Below, piece after piece: positions 18,790-29,803 of a stretch of DNA of 51,009 nucleotides. Below the pieces are notes generated by a model, which had not been told where the DNA came from, did not search any database, and saw nothing but the letters and a program-made list of their open reading frames with translations. A program made the position numbers and the translations under genes. This stretch comes from an uncultured Jannaschia sp. (GTDB lineage: Bacteria > Pseudomonadota > Alphaproteobacteria > Rhodobacterales > Rhodobacteraceae): assembly GCF_947494055.1 (NCBI RefSeq), contig NZ_CANLTR010000024.1, forward strand, positions 1-51,009. The letters run 5' to 3'. Position 1 is the stretch's first letter, and the number at the start of each line of letters is the position of its first letter.

Positions 18790-18833
18790 GAATGCGACCG
18801 GGGCCGCCTTTCAAGGCGGTCCTCAGGTCATTC
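18790..18833. terminator. Long hairpin between convergent metK and ribD
   Basis: GAATG-C-GACC (18790-18799) pairs with GGTCATTC (18826-18833) with one bulge, enclosing a second stem CCGCC/GGCGG (18804-18808 and 18815-18819). It sits 70 bases after metK and 16 bases after the ribD stop. There is no strong U-tract on either strand, so it may end or protect either transcript rather than be a canonical terminator. Confidence 0.45.
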
Positions 18834-18848
18834 TAGCAGTTCATGAGA

Positions 18849-19946
18849 TCAGTCGCGCCGCCAACGGTGTAACAGATCGGGGCCCAGCCGTTCGACCCCG
18901 GCGAAGCGCAGGCGCGGAGCGTCGGCGAGGTGGGCAAGCCCCATCCCGCCGAGCGCCGGAATGCCCTCCGCCCCGATCAGCGCGCCGGCGCTGTACCAGT
19001 CGAGCCGGTCCACCAGCCCCGCCGAAAGCAGGGCGGCCGCCAGCGTTCCACCCCCCTCGCAATAGACCCTCGTAAGGCCGCGATGCCCCAGTTCCGCCAT
19101 CGCGTCGTCGAGGGCGATCTGCCCCCCTGCGTCGGTGGCGCAGGGTAGGAGCGTCACGCCCCTTGCGGACAGCGCGTCCCGATTCGCTGAAGGTGCGTCC
19201 CGCCCGTGCAGGATCCAGACGGGCGGGCCGGGCCGCATGAGCGCGGAGTCCAATGGCACGTCGAGGCGACGCGACAGGACGATCCGCACCGGCTGCGTCC
19301 CGGCGGCCTGCGCCGCGCCGAGGCCGCGGACGGTCAGCCGCGGGTCGTCGACGCGAGCGGTCCCCGCGCCGACCATGATCGCGTCGTGGCGGGCGCGCTC
19401 CGCGTGGACATGGGCGCGGGCGTCGGGGCCGGTGATCCACTGGCTTTCGCCGCGCGACGTGGCGATCCGGCCGTCGAGCGTGGTCGCGAGCTTCAGCGTC
19501 ACCATCGGTCGCCCTCGCGTGACGCGGCTCAGGAAGCCCGCCTGCAAGGCGCGGGCTTCGGCCTCGCGAACGCCCTCGACGACCTCGATCCCCGCCTGCC
19601 GCAGTCGGTCGATGCCGCCTCCGTCGACACGTGGATCGGGATCGCGCAGGGCCACCACGACGCGCGCCACGCCCGCGGCGACGAGCGCATCGGCACAGGG
19701 CGGCGTCCGGCCGTGATGGGCGCAGGGCTCCAGCGTGACATGGGCCGTCGCGCCCCGCGCGGCCGCACCGGCCTGCGCCAGGGCCAGCGGTTCGGCGTGG
19801 GGCCGGCCGCCATCCGCCGTGCGGCCACGACCGAGGACGATACCGTCCCGCTCGATCACGCAGCCGACGGCGGGGTTCGGCCAGACGCGGCCCAGCCCCC
19901 GCGCGGCAAGCGCAATTGCGTGGTCCATTAAGCGCGGATCGATCAC
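18849..19946 (-). CDS. ribD: Bifunctional riboflavin biosynthesis deaminase/reductase
   Basis: Catalyses two early riboflavin steps, deamination and then reduction of the pyrimidine intermediate. The 365 aa protein has the zinc deaminase motif H50-A-E52 in RPHAEPLAL and C75/C84 in [13 protein letters not shown], followed by a reductase domain from about residue 145. The chosen start is GTG at 19946, which overlaps the nrdR stop by 4 bases (GTGA). The ATG at 19928 is a possible alternative; neither has a good ribosome site, which fits translational coupling. Its partner nrdR is the usual neighbour. Confidence 0.93.
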   Translation of the reverse strand: MIDPRLMDHAIALAARGLGRVWPNPAVGCVIERDGIVLGRGRTADGGRPHAEPLALAQAGAAARGATAHVTLEPCAHHGRTPPCADALVAAGVARVVVALRDPDPRVDGGGIDRLRQAGIEVVEGVREAEARALQAGFLSRVTRGRPMVTLKLATTLDGRIATSRGESQWITGPDARAHVHAERARHDAIMVGAGTARVDDPRLTVRGLGAAQAAGTQPVRIVLSRRLDVPLDSALMRPGPPVWILHGRDAPSANRDALSARGVTLLPCATDAGGQIALDDAMAELGHRGLTRVYCEGGGTLAAALLSAGLVDRLDWYSAGALIGAEGIPALGGMGLAHLADAPRLRFAGVERLGPDLLHRWRRD

Positions 19947-20407
19947 TGGTCGGGGGCGGGGGGGCGCAGCTTGTCGACGAAATCCTCGAAATCGTCGGCG
20001 GCCTGGAAGTTCTTGTAGACGCTCGCGAAGCGCACATAGGCGACGGTGTCGATCCGGGCGAGGCTCTCCATCACGATCTCGCCGATCGTGGTCGACTTGA
20101 TGTCGGTCTCGCCCATGCTCTCCAGTCGCCGCACGATGCCAGAGATCATCTGGTCGATCCGCTCTGGCTCGATGGGGCGCTTCTGCATGGAAATGCGGAT
20201 CGAGCGCTCGAGCTTGCCGCGATCGAACTCCTCGCGCTTTCCGGAGGTCTTGATGACGACGAGATCGCGCAGTTGCACCCGCTCGTAGGTCGTGAACCGG
20301 CCGCCGCAGGAGGGACAGAAACGCCGCCGACGGATCGCGACGTGATCCTCGGCGGGCCGGGAATCCTTCACCTGCGTGTCGACGTTTCCGCAGAAGGGGC
20401 AGCGCAT
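19943..20407 (-). CDS. nrdR: Transcriptional repressor NrdR
   Basis: A zinc and ATP-cone repressor of ribonucleotide reductase genes that senses dATP/ATP. The 154 aa length is standard. The zinc ribbon is CPFC (C3, C6) and CPSC (C31, C34) with [18 protein letters not shown], followed by the ATP-cone from about residue 49 ([20 protein letters not shown]). Its own targets are not in this window. ribD starts inside its stop codon. Confidence 0.97.
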   Translation of the reverse strand: MRCPFCGNVDTQVKDSRPAEDHVAIRRRRFCPSCGGRFTTYERVQLRDLVVIKTSGKREEFDRGKLERSIRISMQKRPIEPERIDQMISGIVRRLESMGETDIKSTTIGEIVMESLARIDTVAYVRFASVYKNFQAADDFEDFVDKLRPPAPDQ

Positions 20408-20512
20408 TGGCGGTCTCCGTGAGATAGAGGGCCGCCATATCTGGGTGACGGGTCCAGTGCTAGATGCCGATCCACTGTGCCGGGCGACGGATGGTGTGAC
20501 AAGGGCGGGCCA

Positions 20513-20929
20513 TTATGCGTCGGAAATCAGCATCGCCGCGATTTCGCGACGATGCGACCGGTCGCGGTGCTCGACGAGATAGAGACCTTGCCACGTGCCG
20601 AGCGCCATGCGGCCCTCGACGACCGGGATCGAAAGCGAGGTCGGCAGGAGCATCGCCTTGATGTGCCCCGGCATGTCGTCGGGGCCCTCGTAGGTATGGG
20701 TCAGGTAGGACATCGACGGGTCGGTCGTCGGCGGGACGAGGCGCGCGAGGAAGGCTCGCAGGTCGGCCTGCACCTCCGGATCGGCATTCTCCTGAATAAG
20801 CAGGCTTGCGGAGGTATGGCGGACCATCAGGGTGAGCAGCCCCGACCCGGCAGGGAGCCAGGCGGCGACGTCGTCGGTGAACTCTGTCAGGCCGGGTCCG
20901 TTCGTCTGGATCGTGAACATCGTTTGCAT
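20513..20929 (-). CDS. yjbQ: YjbQ/UPF0047 family protein
   Basis: A 138 aa protein of the YjbQ fold, some members of which show weak thiamine-phosphate synthase activity. The real role is unsettled. The signature HTSASLLIQENADPEVQ (from about residue 38) and the GTWQGLYLVEHRD segment near the end are intact. The start at 20929 gives MQTMFTIQT. It ends 105 bases before the nrdR start and is divergent from the small gene at 21110. Confidence 0.93.
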   Translation of the reverse strand: MQTMFTIQTNGPGLTEFTDDVAAWLPAGSGLLTLMVRHTSASLLIQENADPEVQADLRAFLARLVPPTTDPSMSYLTHTYEGPDDMPGHIKAMLLPTSLSIPVVEGRMALGTWQGLYLVEHRDRSHRREIAAMLISDA

Positions 20930-21036
20930 CGGATGGCTCTCCCGCCTGCTGCCGCGTTCGGGTAGCCGATCCCGCTGCGCCCGACCAGAGGCCGCCGATT
21001 CGGGTCTCGCCGGAGAATGGGTCGCAGACGGGCAGT

Positions 21037-21063
21037 GGAACCTGGCCCCCGGATTCATTCGTT
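21037..21063 (+). promoter_or_regulatory. Possible EcfG-type general-stress promoter
   Basis: GGAAC (21037-21041) and CGTT (21060-21063) resemble the alphaproteobacterial general-stress sigma factor consensus GGAAC-N(16-17)-CGTT, but the spacer here is 18 bases. It points at the small charged gene starting at 21110. No EcfG/PhyR gene is visible in the window. Confidence 0.3.
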
Positions 21064-21109
21064 CTGTCTGTGAAGGTCGTTCTTGGACGGCCATGACGGA
21101 GGAGCCAAC

Positions 21110-21301
21110 ATGATCGAACGCGACAAACCGGGCGGAACCCCGACCACGGACCGAGACGCGCGGCACAAAACGGGCGCGGACGTCTCGGACGCCACCGCGC
21201 GGGGCACCACGCACGATCCGAACTCGGTCACGACCGGAACGGACATGGAGCCGGAAGACCGGTTCCCGCCGCGCGGAGAGACGAAGCGCGACGACGCGTA
21301 G
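21110..21301 (+). CDS. Small charged protein of unknown function
   Basis: A 63 aa, strongly charged, glycine- and threonine-rich protein without hydrophobic segments, probably disordered. I did not recognise a family. Support comes from a strong GGAGGAG ribosome site before the ATG at 21110, a compact frame ending in TAG and a downstream terminator. Stress-related small proteins of this kind are common, and an EcfG-like promoter may precede it, but that link is weak. Confidence 0.65.
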   Translation: MIERDKPGGTPTTDRDARHKTGADVSDATARGTTHDPNSVTTGTDMEPEDRFPPRGETKRDDA

Positions 21302-21309
21302 AAAACGAA

Positions 21310-21335
21310 AAGGCCCCGGTTCCCACCGGGGCCTT
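21310..21335. terminator. Bidirectional intrinsic terminator between the small gene and rpoD
   Basis: A perfect 11-bp stem, AAGGCCCCGGT (21310-21320) and ACCGGGGCCTT (21325-21335), with a four-base loop. On the minus strand it is followed by TTCGTTTTC, giving the rpoD terminator 24 bases after its stop. On the plus strand it lies 8 bases after the small gene and has only a short T run. Confidence 0.88.
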
Positions 21336-21358
21336 CGTCCGACAGCCGGTCACCCGGC

Positions 21359-23353
<1,995 letters not shown>

Positions 23354-23379
23354 CGTCGCGCTCCGTCTAGGAAGGGAGG

Positions 23380-23443
23380 GATTCGTCGTCGTCGATCCGA
23401 CGAATCAGTAACGTGATTCGGTGCAGCCCGCACCCCGAATCAC
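23380..23443 (-). promoter_or_regulatory. Tandem perfect hairpins in the dnaG-rpoD gap
   Basis: Two 9-bp perfect stems lie back to back: CCGAATCAC/GTGATTCGG (23435-23443 with 23413-23421) and CGACGAATC/GATTCGTCG (23398-23406 with 23380-23388). The first overlaps the dnaG stop. All four arms contain GATTCG or its complement, so neighbouring arms could pair in another register. They have no U-tract. Differential mRNA processing or attenuation between primase and sigma factor is a reasonable inference, since in E. coli this junction is an RNA-processing point. Confidence 0.6.
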
Positions 23444-25383
23444 CTTCGCTTGGGTATTTTGCCGTCGCCTGTTGTCAGCAGGCTGTCGTAGTAATCCGCG
23501 TTCGACCGTTCGGCGTGACGGGCATCCGCCTGCAGATCGCCGACCCGGTATGCGTCGTCGCGGCGACGTCCGGCCTGGGCCAGTCGCCAGGTCATCGCCT
23601 CGTCCGCACTGGTCTCGAAATCCTCCATCGCCTCGCGGTATTCTCGCGCCGCGCCCTGCCGCGCCTCCAGACGCCCGAGTGCCTCGGATATGCAGGCACG
23701 CGTGTCCTCGGCATCGCCGCGGCCTGCCGGTGAGTTGCGGACATGGCCACGCGACATCAGCGTTTCAAGAACCTCCGCCCCGAGTTTCTCCGCGATCGCG
23801 GCCTGCACGTTCTCCGACGTATCGCCAGGGTCCTGCGACAAGAGAGTGGTGCCCAACGCGGCATGAACTTCGGCGGACCACTCCGCCCCCTCGAGCCGGT
23901 CGCCGAACACCCCGATCAGGCCGGGATGTCGAATCAAACCTGCCAGGATCACCTGTTCGAGGATCGTGTCGGGTCGCAGCGCGCCGGAAGCCAGGGCAGA
24001 GGCGCGGGCCGAGGGTGAGGGCTGCGCGGGTGCCGGCCATTTCCCCGCCCGCCAGGACCGCGACGTCGCCCGGGGTCGCCGCGGACCGGTCTCGTGCGTT
24101 GTCCCGAAAAGCTCGCCGCGCAGACGGGCGAACTCTTCGCCGTAATGGCGCCGCAGCGACCGGTCGGCGATGCGCTGGAGGATGCCGCGGAGGTCGCGGT
24201 CGAGCGCGGCACGCCGTTCGGGGCTGTCGAAGGCGCGGCCCTCGGTCTCGCGTTCCCACAGGAGCGCGATGGCCGGCCTCGCCGCGTCGAGCACCGCCTG
24301 CATCCCCGCGCGTCCCTTCGCGCGGATCAGATCGTCGGGATCGCGCCCGTCCGGCAGGATCGCGAAGCGCAGGGCCTGACCCGCTTCCATCATCGGCAGC
24401 GCCAGATCGATCACGCGCAGCCCGGCGCGCTGTCCGGCCGCGTCGCCGTCGAGCGCGACGAGCGGCTCCGGCGCGACGCGCCAGAGCATCTGGAGCTGCC
24501 GCTCCGTCACCGCTGTCCCGAGCGGGGCGACCGCGGCCTCGAACCCCGCCTGATGGAGCGCGATCACGTCCATGTAGCCCTCGGCCACGATCAGCGGCTG
24601 TCCCTTACCGGCGGCGGTGCGGGCGGGCCCGAGATTGTAGAGATTCGCGCCCTTGTCGAAGAGCGGCGTCTCCGGCGAGTTCAGATACTTGGCCTTGGCA
24701 TTCGGGTTCATCGCCCGGCCGCCGAAGCCGATGCAGCGCCCGCGTGGATCGCGGATCGGGAAGATGATCCGGTGGATGAAGCGGTCGCGCGCGGGCCGCC
24801 CGTCCTCCGCCGGCACGGCGAGGCCTGCGCCGTCGAGCAGGTCGAGCTTGATCCCCTTGCCCTCGAAGGCGCGCAGGAGCGCGTCGGACGCATCGGGCGC
24901 GAAACCGATCTCGAAACGCTCGATCGTCTCGCGGGTCAGGCCGCGCCGTTCGAGATAACCACGGGCCTCGGCTGCCGGACCTGTCTGGAGTTGCAGGCGG
25001 AACCAGCGGACGGCCTCTTCCGTCACCTCGGCCAGCCGCGTGCGGAGGTCGGAACGCTCGGCGGCCTTCGGGTCGCGCGCGGGCATCTCCATCCCGGCTT
25101 CGGCGGCGAGGATCTCCACCGCCTCGAGGAAGCCCACGTTCTCGGTCTCCTGTACGAAACCGAAAAGGTTACCCTTCGCCTGACAGCCGAAGCAGTAGTA
25201 GAACCCCTTGCGGTCGTCGACGTGGAAGCTCGCGGACTTCTCCTGGTGGAACGGGCAGGGGGCCCACCAATCGCCCTTCGCCTGATTCGTCTTCCGCATG
25301 TCCCATGTCACCTTGCGCCCGACGACCTGCGAGAGGCTCAACCGGTTGCGGAGGTCGTCGAGGAAGCTGTCGGGCAGGCGCAT
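23440..25383 (-). CDS. dnaG: DNA primase
   Basis: Makes RNA primers at the replication fork with DnaB. The 647 aa protein has the N-terminal zinc-binding motif CPFH...CFGC (about residues 43-67), the catalytic TOPRIM core with VAEGYMDVIALHQAG and ALDGDAAGQ, and a C-terminal helicase-binding domain. The start at 25383 has no obvious ribosome site. It leads the dnaG-rpoD pair, and the tandem hairpins begin at its stop codon. Confidence 0.97.
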   Translation of the reverse strand: MRLPDSFLDDLRNRLSLSQVVGRKVTWDMRKTNQAKGDWWAPCPFHQEKSASFHVDDRKGFYYCFGCQAKGNLFGFVQETENVGFLEAVEILAAEAGMEMPARDPKAAERSDLRTRLAEVTEEAVRWFRLQLQTGPAAEARGYLERRGLTRETIERFEIGFAPDASDALLRAFEGKGIKLDLLDGAGLAVPAEDGRPARDRFIHRIIFPIRDPRGRCIGFGGRAMNPNAKAKYLNSPETPLFDKGANLYNLGPARTAAGKGQPLIVAEGYMDVIALHQAGFEAAVAPLGTAVTERQLQMLWRVAPEPLVALDGDAAGQRAGLRVIDLALPMMEAGQALRFAILPDGRDPDDLIRAKGRAGMQAVLDAARPAIALLWERETEGRAFDSPERRAALDRDLRGILQRIADRSLRRHYGEEFARLRGELFGTTHETGPRRPRATSRSWRAGKWPAPAQPSPSARASALASGALRPDTILEQVILAGLIRHPGLIGVFGDRLEGAEWSAEVHAALGTTLLSQDPGDTSENVQAAIAEKLGAEVLETLMSRGHVRNSPAGRGDAEDTRACISEALGRLEARQGAAREYREAMEDFETSADEAMTWRLAQAGRRRDDAYRVGDLQADARHAERSNADYYDSLLTTGDGKIPKRR

Positions 25384-26033
25384 GGTTGAGATATCGGGTG
25401 CCGCATGGACAGAGTCGAGGGGCCATCGGCAGGCAGATCCTCATCCCTCTTTCAGGTCGTCCCCGCATGGCGTCCCGCAGTGACCCCCCGCCCATAGGTC
25501 ACGCGTGTCGCAGGGGCCCACCGCCAGGTTCGCTTCACCGGCGACCACCAAATCTTCTTGAGCGTGATGCTGGCCCGGCACCTCCCGTCCGGCAAGTGTC
25601 GTCTCGATGAACTCTGTCGAGACCAACGCGGCATGATCCTGGTCCGATCGGGTCCGCTTCCGACCCCACGACGTCGAGCGCCGTGCTCGCGGCGAGCCGC
25701 TTGAGAAGCTCGCCGATCCGCCGACCGTGAGTCTTCACGGTGCCCACCCCCCGAACGCCGATCCGGCCCGAAAGGGGCCCGGACGGGTTCGGGGGGCGGA
25801 GTAAGACGGCAACTCGTTGAGGCACGTTCGGACAGTCGGCACGGCCCCGGTGATCGGGCCCGTATCGGCACACTGCCGCCGGAACGCGGTTTTTCGCGGA
25901 CGCGGACAAGGTGCTTCGATGACAGGGTTAACGATGAGGCCCGATCCGGCCTTACCGGGTAGGCATCCGCGCTCGGGACGCTAAGGTCAGGGCGGAAGGT
26001 GCCGCTACGGCGCCGATAGCGGAGGAGACGGAG
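25384..26033. other. 650-base gene-poor region between dnaG and gdhA
   Basis: No gene is supported. Reading frames here (for example minus-strand 25441-25626 and 25535-25909) have no convincing ribosome site and no family match I recognise; they may be chance or a decayed gene. The region must hold the promoters of dnaG (minus) and gdhA (plus). It contains one large palindrome at 25747-25796, listed separately. Confidence 0.5.
25747..25796. repeat. 50-base near-perfect palindrome
   Basis: Outer arms CCCCCCGAAC (25747-25756) and GTTCGGGGGG (25787-25796) are exact complements over 10 bases. They enclose a second stem, CCGGCCC (25763-25769) with GGGCCCGG (25775-25782), with one bulge. No U-tract follows on either strand. 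The element stands alone in the gene-poor region and could be a terminator, a replication or protein-binding site, or part of an unannotated RNA. Confidence 0.5.
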
Positions 26034-27461
26034 ATGAGTGTGCAACACGGCGGGTTCAGGGACTCGGTCAACGCGATGTACGATCGGGCGGTGTCCCTGA
26101 TGGATCTGTCGCCCGGGCTGATCGAAAAGATCCGCGTCTGCAACGCGACCTACACCGTGCGCTTCGGCGTCCGCCTGCGCGGCAGCATCCACACCTTCAC
26201 CGGCTACCGCTCGGTCCATTCCGAGCATATGGAGCCGGTCAAGGGCGGCATCCGCTACGCGCTTTCGGTCCATCAGGACGAGGTCGAGGCGCTGGCCGCG
26301 CTGATGACCTACAAATGCGCGCTGGTGGAGACGCCGTTCGGCGGGTCGAAGGGGGGGCTCTGCATCGATCCGCGGGCCTGGGAGCCGCACGAGCTGGAGC
26401 AGATCACCCGCCGCTTCGCCTACGAGCTGATAAAGCGCGACCTCATCAATCCCGCGCAGAACGTGCCCGCCCCGGACATGGGGACCGGCGAGCGCGAGAT
26501 GGCGTGGATCTCCGATCAGTACCAGCGCATGAACACGACCGACATCAACGGCCGCGCCTGCGTCACCGGCAAGCCGCTCAATGCCGGCGGGATCGCCGGG
26601 CGGACCGAGGCGACGGGGCGGGGCGTGCAATACGCGCTTCGCGAATTCTTCCGCCATCCCGACGACGTCGCCTCGGCTGGCCTCGATGGCACGCTCGATG
26701 GCAAGCGGGTGATCGTGCAGGGTCTCGGCAATGTGGGCTTCCACGCCGCGAGCTTCCTCTGCCGCGAGGACGGCGCGAAGATCACGGCGATCATCGAGCG
26801 CGACGGGGCTATCTATTCCGAGGACGGGATCGACGTCGACGAGCTCTACGTCCACATGCAGCAGCATGGCGGCGTGAAGGGGTTCCCGGGCGTGCAATAC
26901 GAGCCCGAGGGCGCGAAGCTCCTCGAGGCGGAATGCGACATCCTCATCCCCGCGGCGCTCGAAGGGACGATCCACGCGGGCAACATGGCCGGCATCAAGG
27001 CGCCGCTCATCATCGAGGCGGCGAACGGCCCGATCACCTCGGAGGCCGACGAATACCTTTCGAAGAAGGGCGTAATCATCATTCCCGACCTCTACGCCAA
27101 TGCCGGCGGTGTGACGGTCAGCTACTTCGAATGGGTCAAGAACCTCTCGCATATCCGCTTCGGCCGGATGCAGCGCCGGGCGGAGGAGGCGCGGCACCAG
27201 ACGCTGGTGGACGAGCTCGAGCGGCTGTCGACCAACAAGGAGGTCGCCTGGACCCTGTCGAAGGACTTCAAGGACCGATACCTGCGCGGCGCGGGCGAAC
27301 TGGAGCTCGTCCGGTCGGGCCTCGACGACACGATGCGGACGGCCTACGGCGCGATGCGCGAAGTCTGGCGGCAGCGCAACGACGTGCCCGACCTGCGGAC
27401 GGCGGGCTACATCGTCTCGATCAGCCGCGTCGCCGCGAGCTATCAGGCCAAGGGCCTCTGA
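26034..27461 (+). CDS. gdhA: Glutamate dehydrogenase (Glu/Leu/Phe/Val family)
   Basis: Interconverts glutamate and 2-oxoglutarate plus ammonia. The 475 aa protein has the ELFV dimerisation domain with the catalytic lysine in PFGGSKGG (K106) and a C-terminal Rossmann domain with VQGLGNVG. NAD or NADP preference cannot be read with confidence. GGAGGAGACGGAG before the ATG gives a strong ribosome site. It is transcribed alone and meets the Kef-type antiporter gene head-on, with a short GCCCC/GGGGC hairpin at 27466-27478 in the 22-base gap. Confidence 0.95.
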   Translation: MSVQHGGFRDSVNAMYDRAVSLMDLSPGLIEKIRVCNATYTVRFGVRLRGSIHTFTGYRSVHSEHMEPVKGGIRYALSVHQDEVEALAALMTYKCALVETPFGGSKGGLCIDPRAWEPHELEQITRRFAYELIKRDLINPAQNVPAPDMGTGEREMAWISDQYQRMNTTDINGRACVTGKPLNAGGIAGRTEATGRGVQYALREFFRHPDDVASAGLDGTLDGKRVIVQGLGNVGFHAASFLCREDGAKITAIIERDGAIYSEDGIDVDELYVHMQQHGGVKGFPGVQYEPEGAKLLEAECDILIPAALEGTIHAGNMAGIKAPLIIEAANGPITSEADEYLSKKGVIIIPDLYANAGGVTVSYFEWVKNLSHIRFGRMQRRAEEARHQTLVDELERLSTNKEVAWTLSKDFKDRYLRGAGELELVRSGLDDTMRTAYGAMREVWRQRNDVPDLRTAGYIVSISRVAASYQAKGL

Positions 27462-27483
27462 CAGGGCCCCGCCGGGGCGGCGC

Positions 27484-29439
27484 CTAGCTGCCGTCCCGGA
27501 CGGGCGTGCCGTCAGGCGGACCGTCGGTCTTGGTCGCCGTCAGGTCTGCGGTCGCGGCGGCGGCTTCGGCATCCTCCCCGAACCGGTTCAGAAGCGCATT
27601 CTCCAGTTCCTTGTTGAACGCCCGTGCCCGCTCCGCGTAGTCCGTGTTCTGCGAGATCGGAATACCCGGCTTCCAGAGCTTCGCCAGTTCCAGCATCGAT
27701 TCCCGGTCGTGGCGATAGAACGCGTCCCGCGCCTTGTAGGCCTCGGTCTCCGACCAGCCGAGCTGCTCGAGGGCGTAGCGCCCGGCCCTGAGGCTCGAGT
27801 CGAACATCTCCCGCACGATCTGGTCCGCCCCGGCGCGATAGAGCTCGTAGGTGTGTACGCGGTCGTAGGCGCGGGCGATGACGTGAACCTCCGGATTGGT
27901 CCGCTTCACGAGCTTGGTGAGCCGCACCGCGTCGGCCCTCGAATCGAGGGCCACGACCACGACCTTCGCCCGCGCGATGCCCGCCGCCTCCAGCAGTTCC
28001 GGGCGGGTCGGATCGCCGAGATAGGTCTTGATGCCGAAGGTCCGCAGAAGCTGGATCGTCTCGATGTCGCGGTCCAGCACGACGGCGTTCAGCCCGGCAC
28101 CCTGCAGAAGCCGGTGAACGACCTGACCGAACCGTCCGACGCCGGCAATTATGACTTCGGAGGGCGTGTCGATCTCGTCGTCGGGCTCCGCATCCGCCGC
28201 GTTGCTGTGCCGCGACAGGTGCTCGTAAGCGATGAAGAGAAGCGGCGTCAGCAGCATCGTCAGCGCGATGGACAGCAGCAGCCGGGCCTGGAGATCGCCC
28301 GTGACCACCCCGGATTGCGCGGCGACGGAGATCAGCACGAAACCGAACTCGCCCGCCTGCGCGAGGCTCAGCGTGAAGAGGATGCGGTCGCGGCCATGCA
28401 GACGGGCGAGCAGGGCGAGCGCGTAGAGGATGCCGCCCTTGGCGAGGATCAGCCCCGTCACGATCACGACGACCATTGTCGGCGCGGCGGCGAGGACGGC
28501 GAAGTCGATGCCCGCGCCGACGGTGATGAAGAACAGGCCGAGAAGGATGCCCTTGAACGGTTCGATATCCGCCTTGAGCTCGTGCCGGAACTCGGAGCTC
28601 GCGAGGACGACCCCGGCGAGGAACGTCCCGAGCGCGGGGGAAAGACCGACGAACGACATCAGCACGGCCACGCCGATCACGAAGAGCAGCGAGACGATCG
28701 TGCGCATCTCGTGCAGCTTGCTGCGGGCGGCGAAGGTGAAGATCGGCCGCGTCAGGAACTGCCCGCCCAGGATGACGAGTGCCACCGCGGCGAGCGTGGC
28801 CAGCGCGGCGCCCCAGTTCGGCAGTTGCTCGATCCAGGTGCTGACTCCCTCAGCGATGCGCGTGCTCTCGCCGTTGCCGATGACGGGCTCCTCCGCCGCC
28901 GGCGTATCCCCGGATCGAAGCGCGACCCCGCTGGTCAGCAGCGGCATCAGCGCCAGCATCGGCAGGACCACGATGTCCTGCGTGAGCAGCACAGAGAAGG
29001 CCGAGCGTCCGCCCCGCGTCCCGGTCAGGGCCTTTTCCTCCAGCGTCTGCATCACGATGGCCGTCGAACTCGGCGCGAGGATCATGCCGATGGCCAGCGC
29101 CACGGGCCAGGGTTGTCCGAGCAGCACCGCCGCAACGGTGATGAGGGCGACCGTGAGTGCGACCTGCCCAAGTCCGAGCCCCAGGAGCCGTTGCCGCATG
29201 TCCCACAGCGACCGCGGTTCGAGTTCGAGCCCGATCAGGAACAGCATCATCACGACGCCGAACTCCGCGAAATGCTGAAGCGATTCGGTCTCGGACCCGA
29301 CGAGCCCGGTCACCGGCCCGATCACGATGCCTGCCATCAGGTAGCCGAGCACGGAGCCCAGCCCCAGCCGCATGGCGAGCGGGACGCAGACCGTTGCGGC
29401 GCCGAGATAGATCACGGCCTGAAAGAGAAAGGATTCCAT
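27484..29439 (-). CDS. Kef-type monovalent cation:proton antiporter
   Basis: A CPA2-family membrane protein of 651 aa. About a dozen transmembrane segments fill residues 1-400. A cytoplasmic RCK/TrkA-N domain follows, starting VIIAGVGRFGQVVHRLLQGAG with the Rossmann glycine motif and an acidic residue after the second strand (VVLDRD). Known members extrude K+ against H+ under electrophile or alkaline stress and are gated by nucleotides or glutathione; KefB/KefC-like is the best label. AGGA/AGAGG precedes the ATG at 29439. There is no KefF/KefG-type ancillary gene next to it. Confidence 0.9.
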   Translation of the reverse strand: MESFLFQAVIYLGAATVCVPLAMRLGLGSVLGYLMAGIVIGPVTGLVGSETESLQHFAEFGVVMMLFLIGLELEPRSLWDMRQRLLGLGLGQVALTVALITVAAVLLGQPWPVALAIGMILAPSSTAIVMQTLEEKALTGTRGGRSAFSVLLTQDIVVLPMLALMPLLTSGVALRSGDTPAAEEPVIGNGESTRIAEGVSTWIEQLPNWGAALATLAAVALVILGGQFLTRPIFTFAARSKLHEMRTIVSLLFVIGVAVLMSFVGLSPALGTFLAGVVLASSEFRHELKADIEPFKGILLGLFFITVGAGIDFAVLAAAPTMVVVIVTGLILAKGGILYALALLARLHGRDRILFTLSLAQAGEFGFVLISVAAQSGVVTGDLQARLLLSIALTMLLTPLLFIAYEHLSRHSNAADAEPDDEIDTPSEVIIAGVGRFGQVVHRLLQGAGLNAVVLDRDIETIQLLRTFGIKTYLGDPTRPELLEAAGIARAKVVVVALDSRADAVRLTKLVKRTNPEVHVIARAYDRVHTYELYRAGADQIVREMFDSSLRAGRYALEQLGWSETEAYKARDAFYRHDRESMLELAKLWKPGIPISQNTDYAERARAFNKELENALLNRFGEDAEAAAATADLTATKTDGPPDGTPVRDGS

Positions 29440-29803
29440 GTCCTGCCTCTAGGGCCTCACAGAAGTTTCGCAAAGGTTTCCGCGCATGTCTCCCGTCGCT
29501 TGCCGGGCCGCCGCCGCCGCTTCGCGCGATTCCGGACGAACGCGCTTTTCGTCGGAACATTCAGGCCCCTCGCCTTGTTCTTGTCACGACCACCGCAGGC
29601 GCGGCCGCCCGTTCGGGCCAAGCGCCGAACCGACCCCAGATTGGTCGATCTCGCCCCGAATCGGCCGCGACACGGTCAGACTGGAGCGGATTCGATCGAC
29701 AGAGGCTCCGGACGCTTCCCGGTGGTTGTGCGGTGCGGGGAGTGACCGTTTGAGCGGCGCCTCGGTCCGAAAGGGCCGGGGCGTCTGTCCGTTCGCCGCG
29801 GAG
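29440..29803. other. 364-base gap between the antiporter and sitD
   Basis: No gene is supported. The right end contains the likely sitABCD terminator (29758-29783), and the left end must hold the promoter of the antiporter gene on the minus strand. I see no RNA gene or repeat in between. Confidence 0.5.
29758..29783 (-). terminator. Hairpin after sitD
   Basis: CGCCTCGGTCC (29758-29768) and GGGCCGGGGCG (29773-29783) pair over 11 positions with two wobbles. The loop is GAAA on the plus strand and TTTC on the minus. It begins 20 bases after the sitD stop. There is no U-run on the minus strand, so it may slow or protect the transcript end rather than terminate alone. Confidence 0.5.

Noticed and set aside
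25452-27197. Long minus-strand frame through the gene-poor region into gdhA
   Set aside because: Most of it is antisense to gdhA; the remaining part has no start signal or family match. I considered a decayed transposase but saw no motif for one.
27709-29745. Plus-strand reading frame of 678 codons
   Set aside because: It is antisense to the Kef-type antiporter, very rich in Arg, Asp, Gly and His, and resembles no protein family.
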